Source of the DNA: Oscillospiraceae bacterium
Lineage (GTDB): Bacteria; Bacillota; Clostridia; Oscillospirales; Acutalibacteraceae
Reading direction: 5' to 3'
DNA length: 12,235 bases
NCBI GenBank assembly: GCA_028706415.1
Contig: JAQWBK010000013.1
Coordinates: forward strand, 1-12,235
Shown here: in pieces, positions 1 to 6,591 of the stretch
Layout of the letters: each line of letters begins with the position of its first letter
Position numbering within the stretch: position 1 is the first letter of the stretch
Notes under the pieces: generated by a model
Seen by the model: the letters and a program-made list of their open reading frames with translations, nothing else
Database searches by the model: none
What the model was told of the DNA's origin: nothing
Made by a program: the position numbers and the translations under genes

Positions 1-106
1 TATCCCGCTGGGTTATTGTGCCAACAGGTACCGCAATAAATCCGGTTTGGTCGGAAACGGCCAGCCCTGTTCTCACCCTGCCCAAGTCAACCGCAAAAAT
101 CATCAT
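1..106 (-). CDS. ruvX: YqgF/RuvX-family nuclease (putative pre-16S rRNA nuclease), N-terminal part
   Basis: Only the first 35 codons are in the window; the gene runs off the left edge. The peptide begins MMIFAVDLGRVRTGLAVSD and continues with a TGFIAVPVGTI-like stretch. This matches the start of the YqgF/RuvX RNase H-like fold: a first beta strand carrying the catalytic Asp (D7), then a Gly-Arg/Lys-x-Arg-x-Gly turn. Family members are assigned to 16S rRNA 5' end processing or Holliday junction resolution. The start is fixed to the ATG at 106 or the next ATG at 103, because an in-frame TAG lies at 110-112. It follows the pyrD stop by 17 bases on the same strand, so it is probably cotranscribed with the pyr genes. 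The call rests on a short N-terminal motif. Confidence 0.8.
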   Translation of the reverse strand, partial: MMIFAVDLGRVRTGLAVSDQTGFIAVPVGTITQRD

Positions 107-123
107 TTTCTAATCCATTCCTT

Positions 124-1035
124 TTACCACTCACTGAGTGTTCCGGTCAATTCGGTGATGCTTTTAAGTCCAAGCGAATCGGTGTAGCTTCCAAGCCCCT
201 CAATAATTTTAACACAAGCAAATGGATCATGGAAATTTGCCGTACCCACCTGAACCGCGTTTGCACCCGCAATCATCATTTCGGCTGCATCCTCCCAAGA
301 AGAAATACCACCCATGCCTACCACCGGAATTTTGACGCATTTATAAACCTCTCGAACCATACGAAGGGCTACCGGAAAAATCGCCCGACCGGAAAGGCCT
401 CCGGTATTATTCCGTAATACAGGTCGGCGGGACTTAATATCTATACGCATGCCCGTCAGGGTGTTGATTAAGGATAAAGCATCCGCCCCCGCCCCCTCTG
501 CAGCTTTCGCAATATCACCTATGCTTGTAACATTAGGAGTTAGCTTAACCATCAACGGCTTGTCGGATCGTTTTTTGACCTGTGCAGTAACCTCGGCAAC
601 ACTTTCAGGCAAAACTCCGAAATTAACCCCTCCCTGCTTCACATTCGGGCAGGAGATGTTAAGCTCTATCATATCAACCTGGGAATCCTTCAGCCGTTCC
701 GCCATCTCACAGTAATCCTCAACCGAATTTCCCGCAATATTTGCTATTACAACAATATCCTGTTTCTTTAACCGTGGCAGGTAAGAAGATAAAAACCGTC
801 CTACTCCCGGGTTCTGAAGCCCTACACTATTTAGAATTCCGCAGGATGTTTCAACAATTCTGGGAGTTGGATTGCCCATTCTTTCGACAAGTGTTGTGCC
901 TTTACACGATATTCCGCCCAAACGCGATATCGGATAAAACTCACTGTACTCCATCCCAAACCCAAAGGTACCTGATGCCGCTATTACAGGGTTTTTAAAG
1001 CTTATGCCGCATATCTTAACGCTCATATCAGGCAT
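124..1035 (-). CDS. pyrD: Dihydroorotate dehydrogenase, class 1B catalytic subunit
   Basis: The FMN-containing subunit oxidises dihydroorotate to orotate, the fourth step of UMP synthesis, in the cytoplasm. I place the start at the ATG at 1035 (MPDMSVKICG, 303 aa). A GGAGGTGG ribosome binding site lies 7 bases upstream, inside the end of pyrK. The frame extends further upstream, to 1077, without support. Visible motifs: an N-terminal KNPVIAASGTFGFG strand-loop (15-27), NISCPN at 126-131 with the class 1 catalytic-base Cys129, a lysine-containing VKLTPNV strand (163-169), and the FMN phosphate loop GGISSWEDA to VQVGTANF (242-268). Length and the adjacent pyrK indicate the NAD-linked 1B type rather than fumarate-linked 1A. 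It overlaps pyrK by 8 bases, which suggests translational coupling of the two subunits. Confidence 0.96.
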   Translation of the reverse strand: MPDMSVKICGISFKNPVIAASGTFGFGMEYSEFYPISRLGGISCKGTTLVERMGNPTPRIVETSCGILNSVGLQNPGVGRFLSSYLPRLKKQDIVVIANIAGNSVEDYCEMAERLKDSQVDMIELNISCPNVKQGGVNFGVLPESVAEVTAQVKKRSDKPLMVKLTPNVTSIGDIAKAAEGAGADALSLINTLTGMRIDIKSRRPVLRNNTGGLSGRAIFPVALRMVREVYKCVKIPVVGMGGISSWEDAAEMMIAGANAVQVGTANFHDPFACVKIIEGLGSYTDSLGLKSITELTGTLSEW

Positions 1036-1804
1036 CCCAATCCACCTCCGTCGACGAAAATACCGGTCCATTAACACAGACGCGTGTCAAGTGTTTCCCC
1101 TTTCCATCCTTCGTCGGGCATACACAGCAAAGGCAGGCCCCCACTCCACAACCCATTCGTTCCTCCATCGACACCTGACAGGTAATTCCGTGATTTTCTG
1201 CAAGCCTTGCCACACTACGCATCATTACTTTGGGGCCGCAGGTATATATAATATCGCATTCATTTTCATTAAGGTATTGTTCAAGTGCCTGGGTTGTAAA
1301 GCCGTGTATTCCCGCCGAACCATCATCGGTACACAAAATTGTTTTGGCCCCCGCCTTTTCAAAATCGCCTTGTAATATTGCAGCAGAAGCGTTTCTAAAT
1401 CCGGTGATGACAGTTGCGTTTTCACGGTAAAACTGTGCAACCGGAAGCAGCGGGGGGGTGCCGACGCCGCCCCCGACGATAACCGCCTTTTTAGATGAAT
1501 CGATCAAGCTGAAACCATGCCCAAGCGGCCCGATTATATCCATATTATCCCCGACCTGAAGCCGAGACAGCCATTCGGTCCCCTTTCCCCTGATTTCAAA
1601 TACAATCCTCAATATCCCTTTTTTCGAGTCAAACCCGCAAAGTGAAATAGGGCGCCGAAGGGTAAAACCGTCACAAAGTATATTAACAAATTGCCCTGCT
1701 ACCGCGATATTAGCAATCTCGGGTGAATGCAGTGTTACATCAAAAGTACCCTTTGCAATCTCGGTCTTATTTAATATCTTCCCCAATTCCTGTGTATATC
1801 TCAA
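1028..1804 (-). CDS. pyrK: Dihydroorotate dehydrogenase B, FAD/[2Fe-2S] electron transfer subunit
   Basis: The partner of PyrD passes electrons from PyrD FMN through a [2Fe-2S] cluster and FAD to NAD+. With the TTG start at 1804 the protein is 258 aa. It shows the FAD-binding RRPISL motif (50-55), a Gly-rich NAD-binding loop GGGVGTPPL (111-119), and a C-terminal Cys cluster with ligands C219, C224, C227 and C243, followed by the conserved NGPVF (245-249). Two extra cysteines (C226, C229) lie within the cluster. The start is uncertain. The frame opens with a TTG at 1825 that overlaps the pyrF stop but has no Shine-Dalgarno. A GTG at 1813 overlaps a GGAG. The TTG at 1804 has that GGAG (1813-1816) 8 bases upstream, so I prefer it. 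Confidence 0.94.
   Translation of the reverse strand: MRYTQELGKILNKTEIAKGTFDVTLHSPEIANIAVAGQFVNILCDGFTLRRPISLCGFDSKKGILRIVFEIRGKGTEWLSRLQVGDNMDIIGPLGHGFSLIDSSKKAVIVGGGVGTPPLLPVAQFYRENATVITGFRNASAAILQGDFEKAGAKTILCTDDGSAGIHGFTTQALEQYLNENECDIIYTCGPKVMMRSVARLAENHGITCQVSMEERMGCGVGACLCCVCPTKDGKGKHLTRVCVNGPVFSSTEVDWDA
1042..1049 (-). promoter_or_regulatory. pyrD ribosome binding site inside the pyrK end
   Basis: Minus-strand GGAGGTGG lies 6 to 7 bases before the ATG at 1035. The in-frame ATG at 1026 would be about 16 bases away and the one at 1077 lies upstream of it, so this site selects the 1035 start. Confidence 0.8.
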
Positions 1805-1821
1805 CTTTTTCACTCCAAATT

Positions 1822-2739
1822 TCAATCGATAACAGCAGTAATATCATCTTTCATTCGCAAAGCCTCACGGCGGGCGGCCGATGCATAGTCCTCGGGGGCA
1901 CAGCCCTCTTTTTTCCATGCACATAGAATTGCTCGGGATGAATTGACCACCCCGCCAATTCCATCATTATCAAACGCACCCTTAACATCTGCCGCCCCTC
2001 CCCCTTGAGCCCCATATCCCGGCACAAGGAAAAAGGTGTGAGGAAGCTGAGCGCGAAGCTCTGACAGCTGCTCGGGCCAAGTTGCTCCCACAACAGCCCC
2101 TACGCCTGAATATCCGTATTTGCCGGGCAGCATTCTGCCCCACTCCTCGCAAAGCTGCCCCATATGATAGTATACCGGCCGATCTTCAATAATCTTATCT
2201 TGTAAATCACCGGAGGATGGGTTAGATGTCTTTACCAAAACGAAAATTCCCGAATCAAAGCTTTTGCAGACTTCAAGCAGAGGCATAATACCATCCTTAC
2301 CGAGATAACCGTTTACGGTAAGTGCATCTCCGCCAAAGGCAGAAATTTTATTTGATCCTACCCTTGTAACCCCCAAATGTGCAGATGCATATGCTTCCAT
2401 GGTGCTTCCGATATCATTGCGCTTGCCATCGGTTATGACATACATTCCCTTGCTTTTGGCATATTCGATGGTTAGAGCAAGAGCCCGCATTCCCGGCCAG
2501 CCGTACATTTCATAATAGGCGGCCTGGGGTTTTACGGCAGGTACTATATCACAAAGCGCATCTATAATCCCTTTATTATAAATCCACAGAGCCTCGGCGG
2601 CCCCCTCCAGGGTCTGACCATGTTCGTCAAACGCTGTCTTCACAATATATTCGGGTATATATTCAAGCTTTGGATCCAGCCCTGCTACCGAAGGGTTGCC
2701 TGTCCGCTTGATTGCATCAATTAAACGATCTAATGACAT
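1822..2739 (-). CDS. pyrF: Orotidine 5'-phosphate decarboxylase
   Basis: Decarboxylates OMP to UMP, the last step of de novo pyrimidine synthesis. The 305-aa length and motif pattern fit the longer (type 2) bacterial family rather than the roughly 230-aa type. Visible: SVAGLDP near the start (17-23), a substrate-binding VKPQAAYYE (69-77), the catalytic charged cluster D104-G-K106-R-N-D109 with IGST after it, a GAT turn (218-220), and the phosphate-binding VPGYGAQGG (239-247) and NSSRAI (266-271). The ATG at 2739 has AAAGGA about 8 bases upstream. It starts 22 bases after the pyrC stop, and its TGA stop lies just ahead of pyrK, so it is an internal gene of the pyr operon. Confidence 0.96.
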   Translation of the reverse strand: MSLDRLIDAIKRTGNPSVAGLDPKLEYIPEYIVKTAFDEHGQTLEGAAEALWIYNKGIIDALCDIVPAVKPQAAYYEMYGWPGMRALALTIEYAKSKGMYVITDGKRNDIGSTMEAYASAHLGVTRVGSNKISAFGGDALTVNGYLGKDGIMPLLEVCKSFDSGIFVLVKTSNPSSGDLQDKIIEDRPVYYHMGQLCEEWGRMLPGKYGYSGVGAVVGATWPEQLSELRAQLPHTFFLVPGYGAQGGGAADVKGAFDNDGIGGVVNSSRAILCAWKKEGCAPEDYASAARREALRMKDDITAVID

Positions 2740-2761
2740 ATATTATTTCCTTTCCGTGCAC

Positions 2762-4045
2762 CTAAACAATGCTTCCGTTTTTATAAACCACCCTACCGTC
2801 CAACAAAGTCATCTTTACACTTCCATAAAGCATCATACCCTTAAAGGGAGTGTTCTTTGATTTTCCGTGTAGCCTGTCGGCTGAAACCGTCCAACCTTGG
2901 GATGAATCAAAAATAACAATATCGGCGGGTGAATCTATTTTTAATGAACCAGCAGGAATTCCAAGGATGTTTGCCGGATTGGTAGACATCAAAGCCAGCA
3001 GCTTTGAAAGAGTGATATATCCCGGCTTAACCAGTGCTGTAATTCCCGCCGCCAGCGAGGTTTCAAGCCCAATAACGCCGTTTGGCGCATGAACAAAATC
3101 AGCTTTATCACCGGGGGAGTGGGGTGCATGGTCTGTTGCTATTGCGCTCAGCGTGCCATCCTGCAATCCCTCAATAACCGCGGTCACATCATCCTGTGTG
3201 CGCAGCGGCGGATTCATTCGATAATCTCCATCCCGCTTTTCCAGCAGCTGATCAGTCAGCATAAAATAATGCGGGGCTGTCTCCCCAGTTACCGGAACGC
3301 CGCGCCGCTTTGCATCTCTTATCAGGGCGACACTTCCCCTTGTGCTAACATGGCAAATATGAACAGGCAATCCTGTTGCCCCGGCCAATGCAATATCCCG
3401 GGCAGTTCCGACTTCCTCGGCAGCACGGTGAATCCCCGACACACCTATTTTTCGCGATACATCGCCATCATTCATAATCCCACCCCGAACCAGGGACAGG
3501 TCTTCACAATGAGATAATACCTTAAGCCCTAATAACTCCGCTTTTTCCATTGCATCCATCATTGCGGAAGGGGTAGAAACAGGTCGTCCGTCATCGGATA
3601 CCGCGATAGCACCCGCAGCCTTTAAAGCCGAGAAATCAGTTAATGATTGCCCCTCAAGCGATTTAGTTACCGCCGCAACGGGATAAACATGGGCGGGAGC
3701 ATTGCTTGCCCTATTTATTATATCAGCGATTACCTCGGCATTATCACAAACAGGCTGGGTATTGGGCATACATACAACCGAAGTAACCCCCCCTGCTGCA
3801 GCCGCGCAACAACCCGACTGGATATCCTCTTTATATGTTTGTCCGGGGTCTCGAAGATGAACATGCATATCAACAATGCCGGGAGCACATACCAGCCCGT
3901 GCGCATTTATCACTTGGGCATCCTCAACCACCATACCCGGAGCGATTGCTCCAACCCGTCCGTCTACAATAAGCAAATCAAGCTTGTCCTGAATATTGGT
4001 TGCAGGGTCAATAATAAACGCATCTTTAATCAGGAGCTTTTCCAC
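2762..4045 (-). CDS. pyrC: Dihydroorotase (class I, zinc amidohydrolase)
   Basis: Cyclises carbamoyl-aspartate to dihydroorotate. The 427-aa protein is a full-length amidohydrolase barrel. Visible metal and catalytic residues: DMHVHLRDPG with H61 and H63, substrate motif CMPNTQP (92-98), D151 in SDDG, where class I enzymes place a zinc-bridging Asp, SHCED with H179, H229 and H232 in HICHVST, and the catalytic D305 in ATDHAPHS. The start is a GTG at 4045, preceded by GGGGA at about 9 bases. It is the first pyr gene here and lies 68 bases after the importer ATPase. No carbamoyl-phosphate synthase or aspartate transcarbamylase genes accompany it in the window. Confidence 0.96.
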   Translation of the reverse strand: MEKLLIKDAFIIDPATNIQDKLDLLIVDGRVGAIAPGMVVEDAQVINAHGLVCAPGIVDMHVHLRDPGQTYKEDIQSGCCAAAAGGVTSVVCMPNTQPVCDNAEVIADIINRASNAPAHVYPVAAVTKSLEGQSLTDFSALKAAGAIAVSDDGRPVSTPSAMMDAMEKAELLGLKVLSHCEDLSLVRGGIMNDGDVSRKIGVSGIHRAAEEVGTARDIALAGATGLPVHICHVSTRGSVALIRDAKRRGVPVTGETAPHYFMLTDQLLEKRDGDYRMNPPLRTQDDVTAVIEGLQDGTLSAIATDHAPHSPGDKADFVHAPNGVIGLETSLAAGITALVKPGYITLSKLLALMSTNPANILGIPAGSLKIDSPADIVIFDSSQGWTVSADRLHGKSKNTPFKGMMLYGSVKMTLLDGRVVYKNGSIV

Positions 4046-4070
4046 CGATTCACATCCCCACTAATCCGTA

Positions 4071-4099
4071 ATTATATCTTATGGCCACCTCTAAAAACC
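4071..4099 (-). promoter_or_regulatory. Candidate pyrC promoter
   Basis: A perfect TATAAT (4071-4076, minus strand) lies 26 bases before the pyrC GTG. Seventeen bases upstream the -35 position reads GGTTTT, a poor match, and lies within the repeat end at 4083-4111. Only the -10 box is convincing; readthrough from the importer genes is also possible. I see no PyrR-type attenuator leader, and the gap is too short to hold one. Confidence 0.35.
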
Positions 4100-4111
4100 T
4101 GTTTTGGACGG
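4083..4111. repeat. Solo end of the MITE-like repeat
   Basis: Twenty-nine bases align to the left end of the element at 9711-9869 with 24 identities by eye, including an uninterrupted shared CTCTAAAAACCTGTTTT. Its outer bases GGCCACCTCT also match the inverted right end of that element (GGTCACCTCT). Only one end is present in the gap. It begins 2 bases after the stop codon of the ATPase gene. Confidence 0.6.
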
Positions 4112-4113
4112 TA

Positions 4114-4839
4114 TTATATTATCTTGGATAAAAATTCCTTAAGGCGTGGATTTTTTGGATTTGAAAAGAACTCCTTAGGTGGTGCTTCCTCCAGTATTTT
4201 TCCGTCATCCATAAACAGCACCCTTGTTGCAATCTCCCTTGCAAAGCCCATTTCATGGGTAACCACCGCCATGGTCATGCCGCTATCCGCAAGCTCCTTC
4301 ATAACATCCAGAACCTCCCCCACCATTTCGGGGTCGAGAGCCGATGTCGGTTCGTCAAACAGCATAACCTTGGGATTCATGGCAAGCGAACGAACAATGG
4401 CAATTCTCTGTTTTTGCCCGCCCGAAATCTGTGAAGGATATGCGTCAGCCTTATCCTCCAGCCCCACACGCCTTAATAGCTGTAATGCATTATTATTAGC
4501 TTCTTCCGGGCTTAGCAGCTTTAGCTTTATGGGTGCAAGGGTAATATTTTGAAGCACGGTTTTATGGGAAAACAGATTAAAATGCTGGAATACCATTCCC
4601 ATACGCGCCCTGATCTTATCGATATCGACATTTTTTGCATTAATAAGCTGACCATCAAACCATATTTCCCCCTGTGTCGGCTGCTCAAGCAGATTAAGAC
4701 AGCGTAGAAATGTAGATTTTCCGGAGCCGGAGGGACCGACAATAACAACCTTCTCACCCGGTTTTATATGCTGGTCCACACCTTTTAATACTTCAATTTC
4801 GTTATCAAAAGTTTTATGAAGATTCTTAACGACGATCAC
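4114..4839 (-). CDS. Polar amino-acid ABC importer, ATPase subunit (GlnQ/HisP type)
   Basis: This ATP-hydrolysing subunit of the importer sits on the cytoplasmic face of the membrane. The 241 aa show all ABC motifs: Walker A GPSGSGKS (35-42), Q-loop Q85 in VFQHFNLF, signature ISGGQKQR (138-145), Walker B VMLFDEP (158-164), a D-loop SALD, and the H-loop His195 in VVTHEMGFA. The EMGFAREIA and FFSNPKNPR patterns are typical of the polar amino-acid group. The start is a GTG at 4839 that overlaps the permease end by 14 bases, with AGGTGG about 10 bases upstream, so translation is likely coupled. The exact amino acid cannot be told from the ATPase. Confidence 0.93.
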   Translation of the reverse strand: MIVVKNLHKTFDNEIEVLKGVDQHIKPGEKVVIVGPSGSGKSTFLRCLNLLEQPTQGEIWFDGQLINAKNVDIDKIRARMGMVFQHFNLFSHKTVLQNITLAPIKLKLLSPEEANNNALQLLRRVGLEDKADAYPSQISGGQKQRIAIVRSLAMNPKVMLFDEPTSALDPEMVGEVLDVMKELADSGMTMAVVTHEMGFAREIATRVLFMDDGKILEEAPPKEFFSNPKNPRLKEFLSKII

Positions 4840-5563
4840 TCTTACGCAGCCACCTTTCGAGTCTTGTTACTCCTGCCGATAATATCATAACGAGTATCAG
4901 ATATACAAAGGCTGCGGTAAGAAGCGGAAAAAACGCTTCATAAGTCCTGCTCCTTATTGTATCAGCCGCTTTTGTCAAGTCCATTAATGCGATATAACCT
5001 GAAACCGAGGTTTCCTTTAAAAGCACGATAAATTCATTTCCAAGTGCAGGAAGAATATTTTTGAGTGCCTGAGGAAGTATGATGGTGGTCATGGTCTGGA
5101 AATAATTAAGACCCAGGCTTCTTCCGGCCTCAAGCTGTCCCTTATCCACCGACATTATTCCCGAACGAACAATTTCGGCGACATAAGCTCCGGAATTAAT
5201 TCCGAATGCAATTACTGCGGCAACCACCTTATTCACATCAACCGATGCAAAAATAACGAAATATACAATTAACAGCTGAATTATAACCGGAGTACCCCTA
5301 ACGACGGTAAGGTAGACCTTGGATATTCCATTAAGAATTCTGAGAAGAATACCGGGTTTGAGGGTTGTGTCATAAGTTGACCTTATTATGGCAATCACAA
5401 AGCCTATGGCAATACCCAATAAAACCGCAAAGAAGGTAACCTCTAATGTGATCAGAAGCCCTTTAATCACCAGCTGCCATCTGTTCTCACTAATTAAATT
5501 TTGATAGAATTTTTCTGAAAAACTGTCTGCAAAATTATTTATAAATTTAACAATAAAGCTCAT
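4826..5563 (-). CDS. Polar amino-acid ABC importer, permease subunit (HisM/GlnP type)
   Basis: Integral membrane subunit of 245 aa. Hydrophobic segments at about 32-60, 92-122, 168-195 and 211-232 fit the five-helix HEQRo permease core; an amphipathic, charged N-terminal stretch precedes them. The VRGTPVIIQLL motif (88-98) and the cytoplasmic EAA loop EAGRSLGLNYFQTMTTIILP (145-164), which contacts the ATPase, are both intact. The start ATG at 5563 has AGGA about 9 bases upstream. Only one permease gene is present, so the membrane part is probably a homodimer. It lies between the binding-protein gene and the ATPase gene, 84 bases after the former. Confidence 0.93.
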   Translation of the reverse strand: MSFIVKFINNFADSFSEKFYQNLISENRWQLVIKGLLITLEVTFFAVLLGIAIGFVIAIIRSTYDTTLKPGILLRILNGISKVYLTVVRGTPVIIQLLIVYFVIFASVDVNKVVAAVIAFGINSGAYVAEIVRSGIMSVDKGQLEAGRSLGLNYFQTMTTIILPQALKNILPALGNEFIVLLKETSVSGYIALMDLTKAADTIRSRTYEAFFPLLTAAFVYLILVMILSAGVTRLERWLRKSDRR

Positions 5564-5594
5564 AATTTCAAATCCTAATTTTTATTAAATACAA

Positions 5595-5621
5595 GGCGGG
5601 GTCAAAAAAATCAACCCCACC
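5595..5621 (-). other. Intercistronic hairpin between binding protein and permease
   Basis: Minus-strand GGTGGGGT and ACCCCGCC form an 8-bp stem with one G-T wobble and an 11-base loop. The bases after it are AT-rich but lack a clean T-run, so it looks like an RNA processing or stability hairpin, or a leaky terminator. Such a site could keep binding-protein mRNA in excess over the permease and ATPase; that role is inferred. Confidence 0.5.
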
Positions 5622-5647
5622 AAGTAATTAATATGTAATGATGTAAG

Positions 5648-6436
5648 TTATTTTACCCGTACGATTATAACCTGTGTCGCGGTGGTATAGGAATCGGTGA
5701 AATCCACATTCTTTTTTCTGTCTTCAGTAACAGTCATGCCTGCTACGCCGATGTCGGATTTTCCGCTCTGTACCGATGTTATAATAGAATCAAATTCCAT
5801 ATTTTCGATTTTTAGCTCCATGCCGAGAATATCAGCAACCGCCTGCGCCATATCTGCATCAATTCCGACTACCTTGTTATCCTTCATGAACTCATAGGGT
5901 TCAAATTCGGCGTTGGTAGCCATTTTGAGTTCTCCGTTTGTTCTGGCTACATTTGAGGGTGAAGTATATGGGGTCTTGCCTTTTGTGTCGTCACCAATGT
6001 AGTTACTAATAATTCTTTCCAGCGTTCCGTCAGATTTCAACTGTGCCAAAGCTGCATTGATCTTGCCTTTTAACTCGGTATTTTTCTTGTCAATACAGAT
6101 TGCATAATCCTCAACCTCAAACGGTTCTTCCAGTATTTTAAGATCCTTATTTTTTTCCACAAAAACCTTGGCCGGCTCATTGTCGATTATTACACAATCG
6201 TTTTTGCCCTGTTTCAGTGCCTGAACAGCATCGGCACCCTTGTTATACCGCTCGATTTTGGAGCCTTCCTCTTCATAATCGGAAGCATAAATATCGCCGG
6301 TAGTACCAAGCTGAACTCCGATTTTTTTGCCGGGAAGATCATCAGCCGAGAAAACAGTATTCTTTTTTACACTGCAGCTCGAAAGAATTGCTGCTGACAT
6401 ACACAGGACCAAAAATAAGCTAATTAACCTTTTCAT
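5648..6436 (-). CDS. Amino-acid ABC importer substrate-binding lipoprotein, circularly permuted
   Basis: Extracellular solute-binding protein tethered by lipid, 262 aa. Residues 1-20 are a lipoprotein signal peptide ending in lipobox LSSC with lipidated Cys21. The SBP_bac_3 fold is present in reversed order. Residues 31-147 (from ADDLPGKKIGVQLGTTGD through VIIDNEPAK to LKSDGTLERIISNYIG) correspond to lobe 2 plus the usual C-terminal helix. Residues 169-260 (from ELKMATNAEFEPYEF through GIDADMAQAV and AGMTVTEDRK to VDFTDSYTTATQVIIV) correspond to the usual N-terminal lobe 1. A linker of about 21 residues (148-168) joins old C-terminus to old N-terminus. Ligand-type residues survive in both halves: Arg240 for the carboxylate and Asp85 for the alpha-amine. 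The ATG at 6436 has AGAGGAGAG about 7 bases upstream. The bound amino acid is not predictable. Confidence 0.9.
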   Translation of the reverse strand: MKRLISLFLVLCMSAAILSSCSVKKNTVFSADDLPGKKIGVQLGTTGDIYASDYEEEGSKIERYNKGADAVQALKQGKNDCVIIDNEPAKVFVEKNKDLKILEEPFEVEDYAICIDKKNTELKGKINAALAQLKSDGTLERIISNYIGDDTKGKTPYTSPSNVARTNGELKMATNAEFEPYEFMKDNKVVGIDADMAQAVADILGMELKIENMEFDSIITSVQSGKSDIGVAGMTVTEDRKKNVDFTDSYTTATQVIIVRVK

Positions 6437-6474
6437 TAAAAATCTCTCCTCTATTTCAAATTTTCATACTCTAT

Positions 6475-6503
6475 ATAATACAATAATACTTCGATTAAAT
6501 CAA
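6475..6503 (-). promoter_or_regulatory. Sigma-A promoter of the amino-acid importer operon
   Basis: Minus-strand TTGATT (6498-6503), a 17-base spacer and TATTAT (6475-6480) lie 38 bases before the binding-protein ATG. The surroundings are very AT-rich, and the position between the dnaJ terminator and the importer fits an independent operon. Confidence 0.65.
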
Positions 6504-6552
6504 TAATTATTCAATATTATATGAGATTTTATTCATGGTCACCTCATATTTT

Positions 6553-6584
6553 AAAAAAGGCACCCCATATTTAGGGTGCCTTTT
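6553..6584 (-). terminator. Rho-independent terminator of the dnaK operon
   Basis: GGCACCC (6559-6565) pairs perfectly with GGGTGCC (6574-6580), and flanking A/T runs extend the stem. On the minus strand a six-T run follows. It starts about 8 bases after the dnaJ stop, so dnaJ closes the heat-shock operon. A T-run of four on the plus side could give weak bidirectional action. Confidence 0.9.
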
Positions 6585-6591
6585 ATAAATA

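Noticed and set aside
1036..1077. Longer pyrD start at 1077
   Set aside because: The extra residues overlap pyrK, are not DHODH-like, and the strong ribosome site points to 1035.
3647..4552. A 301-codon plus-strand open frame across the pyrC/ATPase boundary
   Set aside because: It lies opposite two clear genes with complete motifs, spans their junction, and its translation shows no recognisable family pattern; it is a shadow frame.
6537..6545. GGTCACCTC, matching the outer end of the repeat element
   Set aside because: Only 9 bases match before divergence, too few to claim another element end.
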